A DNA stretch of 9,059 nt from CAVRQM01 sp964250775. Lineage in GTDB: Bacteria > Pseudomonadota > Alphaproteobacteria > Acetobacterales > Acetobacteraceae. The notes beneath the pieces are model-generated. The model had not been told where the DNA came from and searched no databases. It was given only the letters and a program-made list of their open reading frames with translations. Below, piece after piece: positions 6,429 through 9,059 of this stretch (position 1 is the first letter of the stretch; the number at the start of each line of letters is the position of its first letter). The translations under genes and the position numbers were made by a program. The stretch is taken from the NCBI GenBank assembly GCA_964250775.1, contig CAXUHK010000156.1, positions 1 to 9,059 on the forward strand, in the 5' to 3' direction.

Positions 6429-7565
6429 GTGGCAGCGGCCAGCCATGCGCTGCACTTGAAAGATGTCCTCTATCTGCGCCTGACCGGGATCGTCGCGACC
6501 TCGCCCGACGAGGGCTGCTTCACCTTCGGCGACTTCCGCACCCGCGACTACAGCGACGCGGTGATCCAGGCGCTCGGTGCCGAACCGTTCCGCCGGCTGC
6601 TGCCGCCGATGCTCGACGGCACCCGGACCGCGCATCCCCTGCTGCCGCGCGTGGCCGAGCGCATCGGCCTGCCCTCCGGGCTGCCGGTGGTGCTGGGCTA
6701 TGTCGACTTTGTGTGCACCACGCTGGGCGCCGGCATCTACGGCGGCGGCGCCGAAGCCGGCGTCACCATATTCGGCAGCACCGGGATCCACAGCCGCCTG
6801 GTGGCCGACGTGGCCCACGTCGCCCCTTCGCCGGCCATGACCGGGTACTCCGTGCCGTTCCCGGTGCCAGGCCACACCATGCAGACGCAGAGCAACATGG
6901 CGTCGACCATCAACATCGACTGGATGGTGAACTTCGCCATCGAGGCGGCGGCGCTGGCGACCAACGGTTACGTCTCGCGCGACGCGGTGCTGCGCGCCAT
7001 CGACCAAGGTGTCGGCCAGGCGCGGCCGGGAGCGGTCGTCTACCATCCGTTCATCTCGACCGCCGGCGAGCGCGGGCCGTTCACCGACGCCTTCGCCCGC
7101 GCCGCCGTGCTCGGGCTCGACCAGAACGTCAAGCTGATGGACTTCGCGCGTGGCATCTACGAGGGGCTGTGCTTCGCCGCGCGCGATTGCTACGTCGCGG
7201 TCGGCGGCGCGCCCTCGGAAATCCGCGTCACCGGCGGCGCCGCGCGCTCGGAGCCGCTGCGCGCCATGCTGGCCGCCTGCCTCGACCGCCCGGTGGTCGC
7301 TGCCGCCCATGTCGAGGCCGGGGCCGCCGGGGCGGCGATGATCGCCGCACAGCAGATCGGGCTGTACGCCAGCATGGCCGAGTGCGCCGCGACCTGGATC
7401 GCGCCGCACCACGCCTCGGCGGTGCGGCCGGACCGGACGCTCGCGGGGCTGTACGACCGGCTGTTCCCGGTCTACCGCGAGTCCTACCAGTCCATGCCGA
7501 CCCTGTGGCGTCACCTGCACGCCGCGCGCGAGGCACCCACCCCGGAGGGCCGACATGGAAGCTGA
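6330..7565 (+). CDS. FGGY-family carbohydrate kinase (erythritol-kinase-like), C-terminal part after the gap
   Basis: Continuation of the kinase begun at 5798. Sequence matching the family runs from about 6330, becoming fully convincing at AAQLHWLARERSAA (6387-6428) and HLKDVLYLRLTG, a classic FGGY stretch. The probable catalytic aspartate is in GYVDFVCTTLGAG (codon 6705-6707), the ATP-phosphate loop is FGSTG (6771-6785), and the second FGGY signature appears as TGGAARSEPLRAMLAACLDRPVV (from 7230). A glycine/alanine-rich GAAGAAMIAA helix follows. Adding the two halves and counting the duplicated stretch once gives about 530 residues, a normal length for this group, so the gene is probably intact in the organism. 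It overlaps the dehydrogenase start by 11 bases. An in-frame TAG at 6321-6323 lies in the poor-quality joint and should not be taken as a real stop. The first candidate internal start, GTG at 6429, is not a gene start. Confidence 0.88.
   Translation, partial: GAGAAAVVHPAPGRAACPPAAQLHWLARERSAAVAAASHALHLKDVLYLRLTGIVATSPDEGCFTFGDFRTRDYSDAVIQALGAEPFRRLLPPMLDGTRTAHPLLPRVAERIGLPSGLPVVLGYVDFVCTTLGAGIYGGGAEAGVTIFGSTGIHSRLVADVAHVAPSPAMTGYSVPFPVPGHTMQTQSNMASTINIDWMVNFAIEAAALATNGYVSRDAVLRAIDQGVGQARPGAVVYHPFISTAGERGPFTDAFARAAVLGLDQNVKLMDFARGIYEGLCFAARDCYVAVGGAPSEIRVTGGAARSEPLRAMLAACLDRPVVAAAHVEAGAAGAAMIAAQQIGLYASMAECAATWIAPHHASAVRPDRTLAGLYDRLFPVYRESYQSMPTLWRHLHAAREAPTPEGRHGS
7544..7549 (+). promoter_or_regulatory. 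Ribosome binding site of the dehydrogenase gene, inside the kinase gene
   Basis: GGAGGG lies 5 bases before the ATG at 7555 and within the last codons of the kinase. It supports the ATG at 7555 and the 11-base overlap of the two genes. Confidence 0.65.
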
Positions 7566-8604
7566 CCCGTGCCGCATCGCCATCATCGGCGACAACTTCA
7601 TGCTGCCGGGGAGGTTCGCCGACGCCATCGCGACTGCCTGCGGCGACCGGGTGGCGATGCGCAGCATGACGATGCCTTGGCCCGACGAGCCGATGGAGCA
7701 CGGCTACGCCCGGGCTGGCCTCGACGGGCTGAAAGAGTACCAGGGCGACCCCGACGAGATCGTCGCCTTCGTCGGCGACGCCGAGGTGCTGGTGACGCAG
7801 CTGGCCCCGTTGTCCGGGGCGATGATGGACCGACTGCCGGCGCTCAAGCTGGTCGCGGTGTCGCGCGGCGGGCCGGTCAACATCGACATGGCGGCGGCGC
7901 GCGCGCACGGCATCCGGGTCTGCAACACGCCCGGCCGCAACGCCGGCGCTGTCGCCGAGTTCGCCATCGGCGCCATGCTGGCGGAGACGCGGCTGATCCG
8001 CGCCGGCCACGAGGCGCTGCGCGGCGGCGAATGGCGCGGCGACCTGTACCGCGCCGACCGCACCGGGCGCGAGCTGTCGGAGATGACCGTGGGCGTGATC
8101 GGTTACGGCCAGATCGGCACCCGCGTCGTGCGCCTGCTGAAGGCGTTCGGCTGCCGCGTCCTGGTCGCCGACCCCTACGTGCAGCTCTCCGCCACCGACC
8201 GCGCCGATGGCGTGGAGCACGTGCAACTGGCCGACCTGCTGGCGCAGGCCGATGTCGTCACGCTGCACTCGCGGGTGACGGCCGAGACCACGAAGTTCAT
8301 CGGCCGCGAGCAGTTCGCGGCGATGCGGCGCGGTGCCATCTTCGTCAACACCGCGCGCGGCCCGATGGTCGATTACGACGCGCTGTACCAGGCGCTGGTG
8401 TCGGGCCATCTGGGCGGTGCGATGCTGGAGACGTTCGCGGTCGAGCCGGTGCCGCCGGACTGGCCGCTGCTGCAACTGCCCAACGTCACCATTACCCCGC
8501 ACATCGCCGGCGCCTCGGTCAAGACCATCACCATCGCCGCCGAAGGGGCCGCCGAGGAGGTCCGCCGCTTCATCGACCGCGAGCCGCCGCTGAACCCGTG
8601 CTGA
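7555..8604 (+). CDS. D-2-hydroxyacid dehydrogenase (NAD(P)-dependent, phosphoglycerate-dehydrogenase-like)
   Basis: 349-residue cytoplasmic oxidoreductase of the D-isomer-specific 2-hydroxyacid dehydrogenase family, interconverting a 2-hydroxyacid and its 2-keto acid. The nucleotide-binding turn is GYGQIG (183-188), with acidic D206 at the end of the next strand (VLVADPY), which favours NAD over NADP. Catalytic residues are in place: R268 (NTARGPMVDYDAL), E297 (VEP) and H316 (TPHIAGAS). The position usually occupied by aspartate in 'A-x-D-V-F' is glutamate E292 (MLETFAVEP). The ending ENPPLNPC-like PPLNPC is common in the wider family. It has no ACT regulatory domain, so a role in serine synthesis is unlikely. 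Its place between two FGGY kinases, with an 11-base overlap with the first, points to a catabolic step on a sugar acid or its phosphate. Exact substrate unknown. Confidence 0.93.
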   Translation: MEADPCRIAIIGDNFMLPGRFADAIATACGDRVAMRSMTMPWPDEPMEHGYARAGLDGLKEYQGDPDEIVAFVGDAEVLVTQLAPLSGAMMDRLPALKLVAVSRGGPVNIDMAAARAHGIRVCNTPGRNAGAVAEFAIGAMLAETRLIRAGHEALRGGEWRGDLYRADRTGRELSEMTVGVIGYGQIGTRVVRLLKAFGCRVLVADPYVQLSATDRADGVEHVQLADLLAQADVVTLHSRVTAETTKFIGREQFAAMRRGAIFVNTARGPMVDYDALYQALVSGHLGGAMLETFAVEPVPPDWPLLQLPNVTITPHIAGASVKTITIAAEGAAEEVRRFIDREPPLNPC

Positions 8605-8611
8605 GCGGACC

Positions 8612-8947
8612 TTGCTGACAGGCGGCGTCGCCATCGGCGTCGATGTCGGCAGCTCCGGCGTGCGCGCGGCCCTGGTCGACGCGGCGCGGGAGCCGGGCGC
8701 CGGGGGCGCCGCCCCGCTCGACGCACGGCAGCGCCGCCAACCGGAGGGCTGGTGGCACGGCGTCGCGGTGGCGCTCGACACGCTGCGCGCCCATGCCGAG
8801 CTGTCCGGCGTGCGGGCGCTGGCGGTCGATGGCACCTCCGGCACGCTGGTCGCCGTGGATGCCGCGGGCGCACCGCTCGGCGATGCCAGCCTGTACAGCG
8901 ACATGGCCGACCCCGCCGCGGTCGCGGCGGTCGCGGCGGTGGCGTAG
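8612..8947 (+). CDS. Second FGGY-family carbohydrate kinase, N-terminal fragment ending at an in-frame stop
   Basis: 111 residues carrying the N-terminal features of an FGGY kinase: GVAIGVDVGSSGVRAALVD (phosphate loop, aspartate at residue 11), QPEGWWHGVAVALDTL (the 'P-x-x-W-W' helix), VRALAVDGTSGTLVAVDAAG and LYSDMADPAAVAAVAAVA, where the family usually reads 'Y-x-D-x-R-A'. A TAG at 8945-8947 then stops it at a quarter of normal length, while the same frame goes on looking like the family (next entry). It is therefore either a broken gene or an intact gene with an end-of-contig base error. The start is uncertain: TTG at 8612 is the first usable codon, 8 bases after the dehydrogenase stop, with only a weak GCGGA before it. 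It differs clearly from the first kinase, so it likely acts on another intermediate or substrate. Confidence 0.75.
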   Translation: MLTGGVAIGVDVGSSGVRAALVDAAREPGAGGAAPLDARQRRQPEGWWHGVAVALDTLRAHAELSGVRALAVDGTSGTLVAVDAAGAPLGDASLYSDMADPAAVAAVAAVA

Positions 8948-9059
8948 TCGGGCCGCGCCGCCCGCGGCCCCACCTCGCCGCGGGCGCGCCTGCTCGGCCG
9001 GCGCCACCGGCCCCGCCGGCGCGCCGTTTTGTGTGCTGGCCCACGTTTCGCTGCGACCT
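8948..9059 (+). pseudogene. In-frame continuation of the second FGGY kinase after the stop, degraded, cut by window end
   Basis: Reading on in the same frame after the TAG gives SGRAARGPTSPRARLLGRRH and then a RPRRRAVLCAGPRFAAT-like end. In related kinases I recall a pattern like 'S-A-A-H-G-x-T-S-x-L-A-K-L-L' followed by 'R-V-L-H-Q-A-D-W-L-A', and the spacing fits without any shift. The mismatches (for example R where S or L is expected, and CAGPR where HQADW is expected) are mostly single-base changes. No alternative gene is visible here. Two short GC-rich inverted repeats (8950-8957 with 8963-8970, and 8997-9003 with 9014-9020) are present but are ordinary for such GC-rich coding sequence. 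Confidence 0.45.

Noticed and set aside
5841..7667. 608-codon open frame on the - strand across the kinase gap
   Set aside because: It crosses the N run and is otherwise a shadow of the kinase; only the few residues at the gap edges look protein-like, and these are noted separately.
8904..8944. Short GCGGTC tandem pattern in the second kinase as a functional repeat
   Set aside because: It encodes the alanine/valine-rich helix expected at this place in the kinase and is simple codon repetition.
7228..8973. Long open frame on the - strand (581 codons) over the dehydrogenase and both kinase pieces
   Set aside because: Its protein is low-complexity, Arg/Ala/His-rich text typical of the antisense of GC-rich genes, while the + strand shows clear catalytic motifs throughout.
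8997..9030. GC-rich inverted repeats followed by TTTT near the window end, as an operon terminator
   Set aside because: Pairing is short and overlapping, the T-run is only four bases, and the frame still reads like kinase; chance in GC-rich coding DNA is more likely.

Overview
This is a GC-rich (roughly 70 %) window from a bacterium. Codon use, tightly overlapping genes and the gene families suggest a proteobacterium, most likely an alphaproteobacterium, but that placement is inferred from style and not from a marker gene. Every convincing gene lies on the + strand, in what looks like one long catabolic operon for a small sugar, polyol or sugar acid. No RNA gene, insertion sequence or CRISPR array is visible.

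Layout: (1) 1-323, the C-terminal end of a SorC/DeoR-type sugar-responsive regulator, cut by the window edge. (2) 349-1791, a secreted ABC substrate-binding protein with a twin-arginine-like signal. (3) 1798-1822, a strong intergenic hairpin. (4) 1846-3616, two inner-membrane permeases. (5) 3613-5801, two different MalK-like ATPases, each with its own departures from the standard catalytic motifs. (6) 5798-7565, an FGGY carbohydrate kinase resembling erythritol kinases, broken in this assembly by a 10-N gap with a duplicated stretch on either side. (7) 7555-8604, a D-2-hydroxyacid dehydrogenase. (8) 8612 to the window end, the start of a second FGGY kinase, interrupted by an in-frame stop.

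How they would work together: the binding protein captures a substrate in the periplasm, and the permease pair driven by the ATPase pair imports it. The kinase or kinases phosphorylate it, and the NAD(P)-dependent dehydrogenase carries out a redox step on a 2-hydroxyacid or 2-keto acid intermediate. The SorC-type regulator probably senses the substrate or its phosphorylated form. Stop/start overlaps of the ATGA or GTGA type, or of 11-14 bases, link the genes from the permeases to the dehydrogenase. The actual substrate cannot be read from the sequence.

The main cautions concern data quality. The kinase gap at 6284-6293 is an assembly join and not a biological frameshift: the 99 bases at 6152-6250 recur at 6330-6428 with about 83 % identity and in the protein-preserving register. 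The last ~110 bases of the window look similarly degraded, so the stop in the second kinase may also be an end-of-contig error. I found no clearly new type of system; the most interesting points are the asymmetric ATPase pair, the hairpin and the unassigned pathway.
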